NCBI GenBank assembly: GCA_001643555.1 | Contig: LXTH01000197.1 | Coordinates: forward strand, 2,815-9,537 | Direction: 5' to 3' | Origin: Nitrospirae bacterium SPGG5 | GTDB lineage: Bacteria; Nitrospirota; Nitrospiria; Nitrospirales; UBA8639 | Length of the DNA stretch: 6,723 bases | Shown here: piece after piece, positions 1 to 5,918 of the stretch | Position numbering within the stretch: position 1 is the stretch's first letter | Layout of the letters: every line of letters begins with the position of its first letter | Notes under the pieces: model-generated | The model's database searches: none | The model's input: the letters and a program-made list of their open reading frames with translations, nothing else | Told to the model about the DNA's origin: nothing | Translations under genes and position numbers: made by a program

Positions 1-593
1 GCCGTAATACGGAGCATCCACTGTCGCATCGGCATCCGGACAACAGGATGCCCGCCGCGTTCGCTCTTGCCATCGATGACTTCTTCGTTCGCCAGCACCG
101 TGCCCAACGCCGGGCACCAATTGACCGGCACCTCGGCTAAATACGCCAGCCCTTTCTCATAGAGCCTTCGGAAAATCCATTGGGTCCAGCGGACATACTT
201 CGGATCGGTGGTATCGATCTCACGCGACCAATCGTAATCCATGCCTAACGCTTGGAATTGGCGCTTAAAATTCTTAATGTTTTTCTTAGTGGTTTCACGA
301 GGATGTGTCCCCGTTTCGATGGCATATTGCTCAGCCGGCAGGCCAAAGGCATCCCAGCCCATGGGATGCAGGACATTGAACCCACACATCCGCTTGTAGC
401 GGGACACGATATCTGTGGCGATATACCCTTTAGGATGCCCGACATGCAGCCCCGTTCCGGAAGGGTAGGGAAACATATCGAGCACATAGAATTTGGGCTT
501 GGCGGAATCTATTTGAGAAGAAAAGATGGCATGTTCACGCCAGTAGCGCTGCCATTTCGCCTCAATGGCTTGGTGGTCGTACGTGTTCGCCAT
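1..593 (-). CDS. leuS: Leucyl-tRNA synthetase, N-terminal part (runs off left edge)
   Basis: This is the first 197 codons of cytoplasmic class Ia leucyl-tRNA synthetase, which charges tRNA-Leu with leucine using ATP. Reading the complement from 593 gives [18 protein letters not shown], a typical LeuS start. The catalytic Rossmann fold is clear: [17 protein letters not shown] at about residues 41-57 contains the HIGH-type motif (H50-V-G-H53), followed by [16 protein letters not shown] (76-91) and [19 protein letters not shown] (157-175). After that the sequence has RGGHPV and MRQWMLRIT rather than the Cys pairs of zinc-binding LeuS versions, so it belongs to the zinc-less type in this insert. 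The editing domain, KMSKS loop and anticodon-binding domain lie outside the window. The ATG at 593 is the only ATG start after an in-frame TAG upstream. No Shine-Dalgarno is visible; the leader just upstream is pyrimidine-rich. It is transcribed away from the other genes. Confidence 0.96.
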   Translation of the reverse strand, partial: MANTYDHQAIEAKWQRYWREHAIFSSQIDSAKPKFYVLDMFPYPSGTGLHVGHPKGYIATDIVSRYKRMCGFNVLHPMGWDAFGLPAEQYAIETGTHPRETTKKNIKNFKRQFQALGMDYDWSREIDTTDPKYVRWTQWIFRRLYEKGLAYLAEVPVNWCPALGTVLANEEVIDGKSERGGHPVVRMPMRQWMLRIT

Positions 594-651
594 GAAATGG
601 AAAGAAGGTGGTTTGTCAGCCTTGGGTCTAAGAGACTATCAACGGAGGGAA

Positions 652-680
652 AATCTATCACAGACCCGATTGCGCGACAA
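652..680 (-). promoter_or_regulatory. Candidate leuS promoter
   Basis: On the minus strand, TTGTCG (675-680) is separated by 17 bases from TAGATT (652-657), and a TGA directly before the latter resembles an extended -10. Each hexamer matches the sigma70 consensus at 4 of 6 positions. The start of transcription would be near 645, giving a leader of about 50 bases to the leuS ATG. It sits between leuS and the palindromic repeat. This is pattern matching only. Confidence 0.3.
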
Positions 681-694
681 GGCGAACAGAAACA

Positions 695-840
695 GGGAAT
701 GTTGAAAAAAGCCGCCAGCGGCGTTCTCGCCCTTTTGCCGTGCTCACGTACTGAGAGTACGCTCCGCGCGTCAAAAGGGCTGCGGCCTTGCTGGATAGAC
801 CCTTCGGAAAGACTCAGGGCATGCTTTTTTGAACATTCCC
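695..840. repeat. Large palindromic intergenic repeat (REP/MITE-like), element 1
   Basis: The outer arms at 695-712 and 823-840 are reverse complements at 17 of 18 positions (GGGAATGTTGAAAAAAGC against its mirror). Nested inside are CCAGC (715-719) with GCTGG (790-794), GCCCTTTTG (729-737) with CAAAAGGGC (772-780), and a perfect central hairpin CGTACT (747-752), loop GAG, AGTACG (756-761). The right half is longer because of an extra segment at about 795-822 (see findings). Single-stranded DNA or RNA from either strand could fold into a long hairpin. From memory, such GTAC-centred repeats are scattered between genes in Nitrospira genomes; that is recollection, not a search. No transposase is encoded in the window, so it would be a non-autonomous element, or it may serve as a bidirectional terminator-like structure. 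Confidence 0.8.
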
Positions 841-998
841 TTCTATTGGTGCGAGCGGTCTTTTTTGGAGCATTTATGAGTCATGGACCTGAAATATTCA
901 ACAGACCCTATATTAAGCTGACTCGAAATTAGATTTAACAAATCAGGCTTCCTGGAAATTGTCAAGGCGGTCTTGGTCTGGTTTCATTTTCAATATGG

Positions 999-1067
999 AG
1001 TAAGGGAGTGAGGAGTGAAAAGCAAAGAGTCCTTTGGTATCCAGCTCCTTCCTCCTGACTCCCTACT
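999..1067. repeat. Imperfect inverted repeat with 36-base loop
   Basis: The left arm at 999-1015 (AGTAAGGGAGTGAGGAG) pairs with the right arm at 1052-1067 (CTCCTGACTCCCTACT) over about 15 base pairs with one unpaired A and one mismatch. It lies 45 bases upstream of the nuclease start codon. No T-run follows the right arm directly. It could be a further dispersed repeat or a leader structure; the sequence does not decide. Confidence 0.5.
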
Positions 1068-1112
1068 GATTCTTTCCCTGGAAATGCGTAACTATTTCAT
1101 GAGTGCTATGCA

Positions 1113-2612
1113 ATGACGACTTTTATTCCCAAACGACCACGATTGTCGAAATCGCGCTTTCTTTCCGGTCGCCAGTGCCATAAACGCCTCTATTTTGAAG
1201 CGTATACTCCGGAGTTGGCTGCTGAAACTGATGGTCAACGCCAAGCTATGTTGGACATGGGCAAACAGATTGGCGACACGGCGCAACAATGTTTCCCCGG
1301 CGGGCAACTCGTGACTGAGGGGTATCGGCAATCAGCGGCTGCCTTGGAGCGGACCGCCACCTTCATAACCAACCCCGACATCCCCGCCATTTTTGAAGCG
1401 GCGTTTCAGTATGAGGGGACACTGATTCGGGTGGATATATTGGAACGAAGCGGGGAGCAGACGTGGCGTTTGATTGAGGTCAAAGCCTCTTCTCGTGTGA
1501 AAGCCGTGCATTATCATGATCTGGCTATACAATCGCATGTGTTACAGGGAGCTGGCATTGCTATTTCACATGTCTGTTTGATGCATATCAATCGGCATTA
1601 TGTCTTTCAAGGCGGGGATATCGATCTACGCCAGCTCTTTGTCGTGGAAGACCTTACCGAAGAGGTCTTTCCACGATTGTCCGTTATTCCTGATCAGTTG
1701 GAACAGATGCGTGCCGTATTAACTCAGGAGGTTCCGCCGGTGGTGAAGCCGGATGGCCATTGCCATACGCCTTATGAATGTCCGTTTTGGGAACATTGCA
1801 CGAAGGAAAAATCCGAACGCTGGATTTATCACTTGCCTGGCACCAAAGAGGTGGTGAGGCGAATGATGAAGCAGGGTATTGAACTGATCGATGACATTCC
1901 TTCCCGCGTGAGGTTGTCTGCATTGCAGCAGCGTGTAAAGGACAATGTGGAATGGCTCTCTCCAGAGTTAGAGCAGACCTTGAAGTCGGTACACTATCCG
2001 ATCCACCATCTTGATTTTGAAACATTCATGCCGGCGATTCCGTTGTATTCGCAGACACGTCCCTATCAGCCCGTTCCTACCCAGTGGTCGAATCATATTG
2101 AACGCGAGGATGGGACCCTTCAGCACGAAACCTATTTGTGTACGGACCACCGGGATCCTCGAGAAGAATTGGCCGTCGCCCTTCTCTCTTCCTTAGGACA
2201 GGACGGGAGCATTTGCGTCTACTCCGATTATGAGAAGTATGTGTTGACTGCCCTGGCAGAAGTATTGCCTGCTCTACGAACAGAATTGCTTCAACTCACG
2301 CATCGGTTGTGGGACCTTCTTTCCGTCATCCAATCGCACTATTACCATCCGGGGTTTGCAGGGTCTTTTTCCATCAAGTCGGTGTTGCCGACCTTGGTGC
2401 CTTCCTTAAGTTACTCCAATCTGGAGATTCGGGATGGGGCTACGGCTTCAGCGATGTATCATCAGATGGTCTTCAAGGAAACGGATTGGGTGGAACGCCA
2501 ACGAATAGAATCCGCATTGCATGAATATTGCGCACGCGATACATTGGGCATGGTTGAATTGCGTCGAGTCTTAGCTGAGAAGGTTCAACACAGAGTCCCT
2601 TCAACGTCCTGA
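1113..2612 (+). CDS. DUF2779-type protein: Cas4/RecB-like Fe-S nuclease fused to a DnaQ-like exonuclease domain
   Basis: This 499-residue protein appears to carry two nuclease modules. Residues about 10-235 resemble the Cas4/RecB PD-(D/E)XK fold: E95, D108 (in IRVDIL) and E122-V-K124 (in LIEVKAS) are the expected metal-binding and catalytic residues, with H135/Q140 in the following helix (YHDLAIQ). C22 (RQCHKRLYF) together with C217, C223 and C229 (CHTPYECPFWEHC) gives the one-plus-three cysteine pattern of a 4Fe-4S cluster in Cas4/AddB-type nucleases. Residues about 295-490 match what I know of DUF2779: HLDFETF (D301, E303), RPYQPVPTQWSNH, GSICVYSDYEK, FSIKSVLPTLVP, and EYCARDT (D476) near the end, consistent with a DEDD/RNase H-like exonuclease. 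The substrate and role are unknown; DNA repair or processing is an inference. The ATG at 1113 begins just before conserved sequence; no Shine-Dalgarno is evident. No cas gene or CRISPR array accompanies it. Family call sure, activity inferred. Confidence 0.85.
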   Translation: MTTFIPKRPRLSKSRFLSGRQCHKRLYFEAYTPELAAETDGQRQAMLDMGKQIGDTAQQCFPGGQLVTEGYRQSAAALERTATFITNPDIPAIFEAAFQYEGTLIRVDILERSGEQTWRLIEVKASSRVKAVHYHDLAIQSHVLQGAGIAISHVCLMHINRHYVFQGGDIDLRQLFVVEDLTEEVFPRLSVIPDQLEQMRAVLTQEVPPVVKPDGHCHTPYECPFWEHCTKEKSERWIYHLPGTKEVVRRMMKQGIELIDDIPSRVRLSALQQRVKDNVEWLSPELEQTLKSVHYPIHHLDFETFMPAIPLYSQTRPYQPVPTQWSNHIEREDGTLQHETYLCTDHRDPREELAVALLSSLGQDGSICVYSDYEKYVLTALAEVLPALRTELLQLTHRLWDLLSVIQSHYYHPGFAGSFSIKSVLPTLVPSLSYSNLEIRDGATASAMYHQMVFKETDWVERQRIESALHEYCARDTLGMVELRRVLAEKVQHRVPSTS

Positions 2613-2639
2613 CCATTTTCATAATTTCCGCATGATCTC

Positions 2640-2658
2640 TTCCATTGACCCAATGGGA
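2640..2658 (+). other. Short hairpin after the nuclease gene
   Basis: An 8-bp stem with a 3-base loop: TTCCATTG (2640-2647), loop ACC, CAATGGGA (2651-2658), including one T-G wobble. It begins 28 bases past the stop of the nuclease gene. There is no T-run after it, so it is not a standard intrinsic terminator. It overlaps the -35 box of the promoter candidate that follows. Confidence 0.35.
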
Positions 2659-2673
2659 CCACCTTGTTAGAAT
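2645..2673 (+). promoter_or_regulatory. Candidate sigma70 promoter for the aroQ-efp-accBC-thiE run
   Basis: TTGACC (2645-2650) and TAGAAT (2668-2673) are separated by exactly 17 bases, and each hexamer matches the sigma70 consensus at 5 of 6 positions. This is the best promoter match I found in the window. Transcription would start near 2680, leaving a leader of about 97 bases before aroQ. That leader contains short inverted repeats, CACATG (2679-2684) with CATGTG (2698-2703) and CAGGC (2719-2723) with GCCTG (2732-2736), of unknown meaning. Confidence 0.5.
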
Positions 2674-2776
2674 TCACCCACATGTCTCGACACTGGGCAT
2701 GTGCAGCGAACGTCGTGCCAGGCCCTTCCTTGCCTGATGCATGCTTTCCTTATTCACATTCTCATTAATTGTCATC

Positions 2777-3232
2777 ATGATACGGATTTTAGTCTTACAC
2801 GGTCCTAACCTCAATATGCTTGGTGTGCGCGAACAGGACCTGTATGGGCATCAAACATTGAATGATATCAATGGGTTGCTGGATTCATGGGCCAAGGAAG
2901 CCGGTGTACACTTAGAAGCCAAGCAGTCGAATCATGAAGGGGACCTGGTGACGTGGATCCAGGAGGCGCGAGGACAATTTGATGCCATTGTGATTAATCC
3001 TGCGGCGTACACACATACCAGTATTGCCATGCGAGATGCCGTGTTAAGCGCCGAGGTGCCGACGGTCGAGGTGCATCTCTCGAATATTCATCAACGAGAG
3101 GAATTTAGACAGCACTCTTTTTTAGCTGGGGTGGCGCTTGGACAGATTAGTGGTTTTGGTCCGACGAGTTATATGTTAGGAGTGCACGCTGCACTCGACC
3201 ATGTCCAATCGAAACAATCAGCTTCGAAGTAA
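2777..3232 (+). CDS. aroQ: Type II 3-dehydroquinate dehydratase
   Basis: A cytoplasmic enzyme of the shikimate pathway that dehydrates 3-dehydroquinate to 3-dehydroshikimate, on the way to aromatic amino acids. The 151 residues match the usual length of this small dodecameric family. All key residues known from the Mycobacterium tuberculosis enzyme are present, shifted by one: N11 (GPNLNMLG), R18 and catalytic Y23 (REQDLYG), N74 and H80 ([10 protein letters not shown]), E98 and catalytic H100 ([15 protein letters not shown]), R107 and R111. I chose the ATG at 2777 ([13 protein letters not shown]) because the family's first strand begins there; an in-frame ATG at 2741 would add 12 hydrophobic residues ([12 protein letters not shown]) not expected in this soluble enzyme. 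No clear Shine-Dalgarno precedes 2777. It is probably the first gene of the run that continues with efp, 53 bases downstream. Confidence 0.95.
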   Translation: MIRILVLHGPNLNMLGVREQDLYGHQTLNDINGLLDSWAKEAGVHLEAKQSNHEGDLVTWIQEARGQFDAIVINPAAYTHTSIAMRDAVLSAEVPTVEVHLSNIHQREEFRQHSFLAGVALGQISGFGPTSYMLGVHAALDHVQSKQSASK

Positions 3233-3285
3233 TTACTATTTTTTGGTGGGGTATCTCCTCGTATGATCGAAAGGGAAAAAGAATC

Positions 3286-3846
3286 GTGATTTCAACGTCT
3301 GATTTTCGGAATGGGGCCCGGCTGAAGTTATCTGGGGCACCCTTTTCCATTATCGAGTTTCAGCATGTGAAACCAGGAAAAGGAGGCGCTTTTTGCCGCA
3401 CCCGATTGAAAAATTTGAAGACCGGCCAAGTCTTGGATCGAACGTTTCGATCCGGCGAAAAATTTGACGAACCCGATCTTAACGAATGCGATATGCAGTT
3501 TCTCTATTCGAGTGGTGACTCCTATACGTTTATGGATACGTCAACCTATGAACAGTTTACCTATGAGAAAAGTCAACTTGGAGACCGCACCGATTTGCTC
3601 AAGGAAGAAACCATTGTGCAAATCCTCATATTCGAAGGAACACCCATTTCGGTTGAATTGCCGATTTTCATGGAACTCAAAGTGGTCGAAACCGATCCAG
3701 GCATTCGCGGTGATACGGCCAGTGGTGGCACCAAGCCAGCCGTGGTCGAAACCGGTGCCACGATTAAAGTTCCCCTGTATCTTGAAATCGGCGAGATCAT
3801 TAAGGTTGATACCCGAACGAGAGCATATGTTGAACGGGTGAGGTAG
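3286..3846 (+). CDS. efp: Elongation factor P
   Basis: EF-P binds the ribosome between the P and E sites and rescues stalling at polyproline stretches. The 186-residue length is normal for a three-domain EF-P. Domain I (about 1-63) contains FQHVKPGKGGAF, where K32 at the loop tip corresponds to the lysine that is post-translationally modified in other bacteria (Lys34 in E. coli, Lys32 in B. subtilis). Domain II spans about 65-126. Domain III (about 128-186) contains the family signature region from K150 to E170 (KPAVVETGATIKVPLYLEIGE) followed by IIKVDTRT. The modifying enzymes are not in the window, so the modification type cannot be told. The GTG start at 3286 (MISTSDFRNG) matches the family N-terminus; AAGGGA at 3271-3276 is a plausible ribosome binding site nine bases upstream. 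It lies between aroQ and accB, a placement familiar from other bacteria. Confidence 0.97.
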   Translation: MISTSDFRNGARLKLSGAPFSIIEFQHVKPGKGGAFCRTRLKNLKTGQVLDRTFRSGEKFDEPDLNECDMQFLYSSGDSYTFMDTSTYEQFTYEKSQLGDRTDLLKEETIVQILIFEGTPISVELPIFMELKVVETDPGIRGDTASGGTKPAVVETGATIKVPLYLEIGEIIKVDTRTRAYVERVR

Positions 3847-3893
3847 TCCCACACACGAGTGAAATCACATCAACTGCTCCAAGCTCAGACCTG

Positions 3894-4361
3894 ATGAAAA
3901 GTGACCAACGCAAAGAGATCCAAGAACTCGTTGACATTCTAACCGAGCAAAATCTGACCGAGATTGAAATCGAACGCAAAGATTTGCGTATCCGTATTCG
4001 GAAAGATCGTGCGCCGTTGGTTTCGTCCACCACTCCAGTATCGGCGCCATCGGTTGAACCGATGCCTGCGCCTCCCGTCTCTATTGAATCCCCTGACATT
4101 GATAATGGGCGGCTCCTCACCGTCACGTCCCCAATCGTTGGGACCTTTTACCGCTCGGCATCTGCCGATGCCGACGCCTATGTCGAAGAAAATGATATCG
4201 TCAGTAAGGGGCAGGTCCTCTGTATTGTCGAAGCCATGAAGCTGATGAATGAAATTGAATCCGAAGCCGACGGACGTATTGTCAAAATCCTTGTGGAAAG
4301 TAGGTCGCCTGTTGAATATGGCCAACCCTTGTTTTTGATCGAACCCAATACTGTTCCATAA
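3894..4361 (+). CDS. accB: Biotin carboxyl carrier protein of acetyl-CoA carboxylase
   Basis: AccB carries covalently bound biotin between the carboxylase and carboxyltransferase halves of acetyl-CoA carboxylase, the committed step to malonyl-CoA. The 155-residue protein has the usual layout: a charged N-terminal segment (1-40, helix followed by IEIERKDLRIRIRK), a flexible Pro/Ala/Ser-rich linker (about 41-70), and a biotinyl domain (about 74-153). The biotinylation motif is IVEAMKLMNEIE with K116 as the acceptor. SPIVGTFYRSASADADAY (79-96) retains the 'thumb' insertion that distinguishes AccB-type BCCP from lipoyl domains and most other biotin carriers, supporting acetyl-CoA carboxylase rather than another carboxylase. 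It starts 47 bases after efp and is followed by accC. No Shine-Dalgarno is obvious before the ATG. The carboxyltransferase genes accA and accD are not in the window. Confidence 0.96.
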   Translation: MKSDQRKEIQELVDILTEQNLTEIEIERKDLRIRIRKDRAPLVSSTTPVSAPSVEPMPAPPVSIESPDIDNGRLLTVTSPIVGTFYRSASADADAYVEENDIVSKGQVLCIVEAMKLMNEIESEADGRIVKILVESRSPVEYGQPLFLIEPNTVP

Positions 4362-4551
4362 GCCGGTTTTTCATTGATGAACTTTTTTGTAACGGCTCAG
4401 GTGGATAGACTAAAGGCGGAAGGTTGTTAACTGAAACCGAAAAGCCCTTGAATGGCGTACTCCTAGCGTTACCTGATGAATGATGGTCTTCAGCCTTCAG
4501 CCTAAATACCTAATCAGTCTCCTCTGATGTCGCCTATGTGTAGGATTAACC
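4362..4551 (+). other. 190-base gap between accB and accC
   Basis: The two genes are often nearly contiguous, so this gap is comparatively long. I see no gene, strong promoter or terminator in it. It contains a T-rich stretch near 4382-4391 without a clear preceding stem, a tandem CTTCAGC repeat at about 4492-4503, and a weak 5-bp hairpin ATCAG (4513-4517) with CTGAT (4524-4528) shortly before the accC ribosome binding site. An internal promoter or post-transcriptional site adjusting the AccB:AccC ratio is possible but not shown. Confidence 0.5.
4542..4545 (+). promoter_or_regulatory. Ribosome binding site of accC
   Basis: AGGA ends six bases before the GTG start at 4552. It is one of only two recognisable Shine-Dalgarno-like sequences among the seven genes in the window, and it supports the GTG start. 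Confidence 0.6.
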
Positions 4552-5901
4552 GTGTTTAAGAAAATTCTCATTGCCAATCGTGGAGAAATCGCCCTGCGCA
4601 TCATCCGTGCGTGCCGGGAAATGGACATTAAGTCGGTGGCCATTTATTCGGAAGCAGACATGCGATCGCTTCATGTACGGCATGCGGACGAACAGGTGTG
4701 TGTCGGCCCCGCCGATAGTGCCATGAGTTATCGGAATATTCCCAATGTGTTGAGTGCCGCGGAAATTACCGGGGCGGATGCCATTCATCCAGGCTATGGG
4801 TTTCTTTCCGAGAATGCGCATTTTGCGGAAGTGTGCGAGTCGATTGGCATCACTTTTATTGGACCGACCTCTGAACACATTTCGTTGTTGGGCGATAAAG
4901 CCAAAGCCAGAGAAACCATGATGAAACATGGTATCCCGGTAATGCCGGGAAGTGACGGTGAAGTGCATAATCTTGATGAGGCGCGACGTGTTGGCAAAAA
5001 AGTCGGCTATCCTTTGATTGTAAAAGCCTTGGCAGGAGGCGGCGGGCGAGGCATGCGGGTCATTTCACGCGAAGAAGATTTGGATAAAGCGATCCTTGCG
5101 GCCCAACTCGAATCCCGGGTGGTATTTGGTTCCGATAGCGTCTACCTCGAAAAATTTTTAATCGACCCGCGTCATATCGAAATTCAAGTGTTGGCGGATG
5201 AACACGGTCACGTGATTCATTTGGGCGAACGGGAATGTTCCGTACAGCGTCGATACCAAAAGTTAGTTGAAGAGTGCCCATCACCGGCAGTGGATGATTC
5301 TCTGCGGCAAGAAATGGGGAAGATTGCGATCAAGGCCGTCAAATCCGTTCGGTATCGTAATGCTGGAACCGTGGAATTCTTGCTTGACCAGAATCGAAAA
5401 TTTTTCTTCATGGAATTTAATACACGCATTCAAGTGGAACATCCGATTACGGAAATGGTCACGGGGATCGATCTGGTCAAGGAACAAATTCGTATCGCAG
5501 CCGGGTTGCCCCTCACGATCCGTCAAAAAGATGTGCACATGACCGGGCATAGTTTCGAGTGCCGGATTAATGCCGAGTGTTCGGATACGTTTACGCCAAG
5601 CCCTGGTCCGGTTCCACGTTTTCACACGCCTGGGGGTCCTGGCATTCGAGTTGATACCGCTATGGAATCCCCTGGGTATGTCGATCCGAGTTATGATTCG
5701 ATGATTGCCAAACTCATTAGTTATGGGCGCGATCGCGAGGAAGCGCTCGCTCGGGCGAAGCGTGGCCTTGATGAGTTCGTGATCGAAGGCGTCAAAACTA
5801 CCATACCCATTTTGCGGCTGATTTTGAGTGACCCTGATTTTCAAAAAGGTCGAGTGTCAACGGGGTTTCTAGATCGGTTCATGGCCAACCGAAATTTGTA
5901 A
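4552..5901 (+). CDS. accC: Biotin carboxylase subunit of acetyl-CoA carboxylase
   Basis: AccC uses ATP and bicarbonate to carboxylate the biotin on AccB. The 449 residues are the full length of a stand-alone bacterial biotin carboxylase. The N-terminal fold opens with FKKILIANRGEIALRIIRA; HPGYGFLSEN is at 79-88; the ATP-grasp part has K116, K158 and the glycine loop AGGGGRGM (161-168); RHIEIQ has H208; K237, E275 and E288-F-N290-T-R292 in the metal/ATP site follow; R338 (ECRIN) is the conserved biotin-site arginine. Two mild departures are visible: FFFMEFNTR instead of the common MEMNTR, and QRRYQK, with Tyr235 where E. coli has His236. No biotinyl domain is fused. A pyruvate or 2-oxoglutarate carboxylase subunit is an alternative because the folds are alike, but the adjacent AccB with a thumb favours acetyl-CoA carboxylase. 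It starts with GTG; thiE follows 17 bases after the stop. Confidence 0.95.
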   Translation: MFKKILIANRGEIALRIIRACREMDIKSVAIYSEADMRSLHVRHADEQVCVGPADSAMSYRNIPNVLSAAEITGADAIHPGYGFLSENAHFAEVCESIGITFIGPTSEHISLLGDKAKARETMMKHGIPVMPGSDGEVHNLDEARRVGKKVGYPLIVKALAGGGGRGMRVISREEDLDKAILAAQLESRVVFGSDSVYLEKFLIDPRHIEIQVLADEHGHVIHLGERECSVQRRYQKLVEECPSPAVDDSLRQEMGKIAIKAVKSVRYRNAGTVEFLLDQNRKFFFMEFNTRIQVEHPITEMVTGIDLVKEQIRIAAGLPLTIRQKDVHMTGHSFECRINAECSDTFTPSPGPVPRFHTPGGPGIRVDTAMESPGYVDPSYDSMIAKLISYGRDREEALARAKRGLDEFVIEGVKTTIPILRLILSDPDFQKGRVSTGFLDRFMANRNL

Positions 5902-5918
5902 CACTTCTCTTATTTTCC

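Larger units (their letters stand above)
594..1112. other. Intergenic spacer between divergent leuS and the nuclease gene
   Basis: The 519 bases between two divergent genes hold no convincing gene. Apart from the candidate leuS promoter, the space is taken by the large palindrome at 695-840 and a smaller inverted repeat at 999-1067. The AT-rich stretch at about 905-950 separates them. A plus-strand open frame extends from inside leuS through the palindrome to 932, but it is antisense to leuS and then translates the repeat, so I do not call it. A weak TTGTCA (959-964) to TTTCAT (982-987) pair, 17 bases apart, could be a promoter for the downstream nuclease gene, but the -10 is poor. Confidence 0.7.

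Noticed and set aside
252..932. A 226-codon plus-strand open frame from inside leuS into the spacer
   Set aside because: Its first half is antisense to well-conserved leuS, and its second half translates the palindromic repeat. Codon choice follows from the other strand, so it is not a gene.
1684..2025. A 113-codon minus-strand open frame within the nuclease gene
   Set aside because: It is antisense to recognised DUF2779 protein sequence and has no recognisable features.
1113..2612. The nuclease gene as a CRISPR cas4
   Set aside because: It has a Cas4-like domain, but there is no repeat-spacer array or other cas gene, and the C-terminal DUF2779/DnaQ-like half is not part of Cas4.
2741..2776. 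Upstream in-frame ATG extending AroQ by 12 residues
   Set aside because: The extension is a short hydrophobic stretch unlike the family N-terminus, and the ATG at 2777 starts exactly at the expected first strand.
5281..5844. A 187-codon minus-strand open frame within accC
   Set aside because: It is fully antisense to the conserved biotin carboxylase core and shows no family motif of its own.
4552..5901. AccC as the biotin carboxylase half of pyruvate or 2-oxoglutarate carboxylase
   Set aside because: These cannot be excluded by fold alone, but the adjacent BCCP has the acetyl-CoA carboxylase-type thumb and no carboxyltransferase of the pyruvate carboxylase B type is nearby.
5902..5918. Thiamine riboswitch controlling thiE
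   Set aside because: Only 17 bases separate accC from thiE and no TPP riboswitch core could fit.
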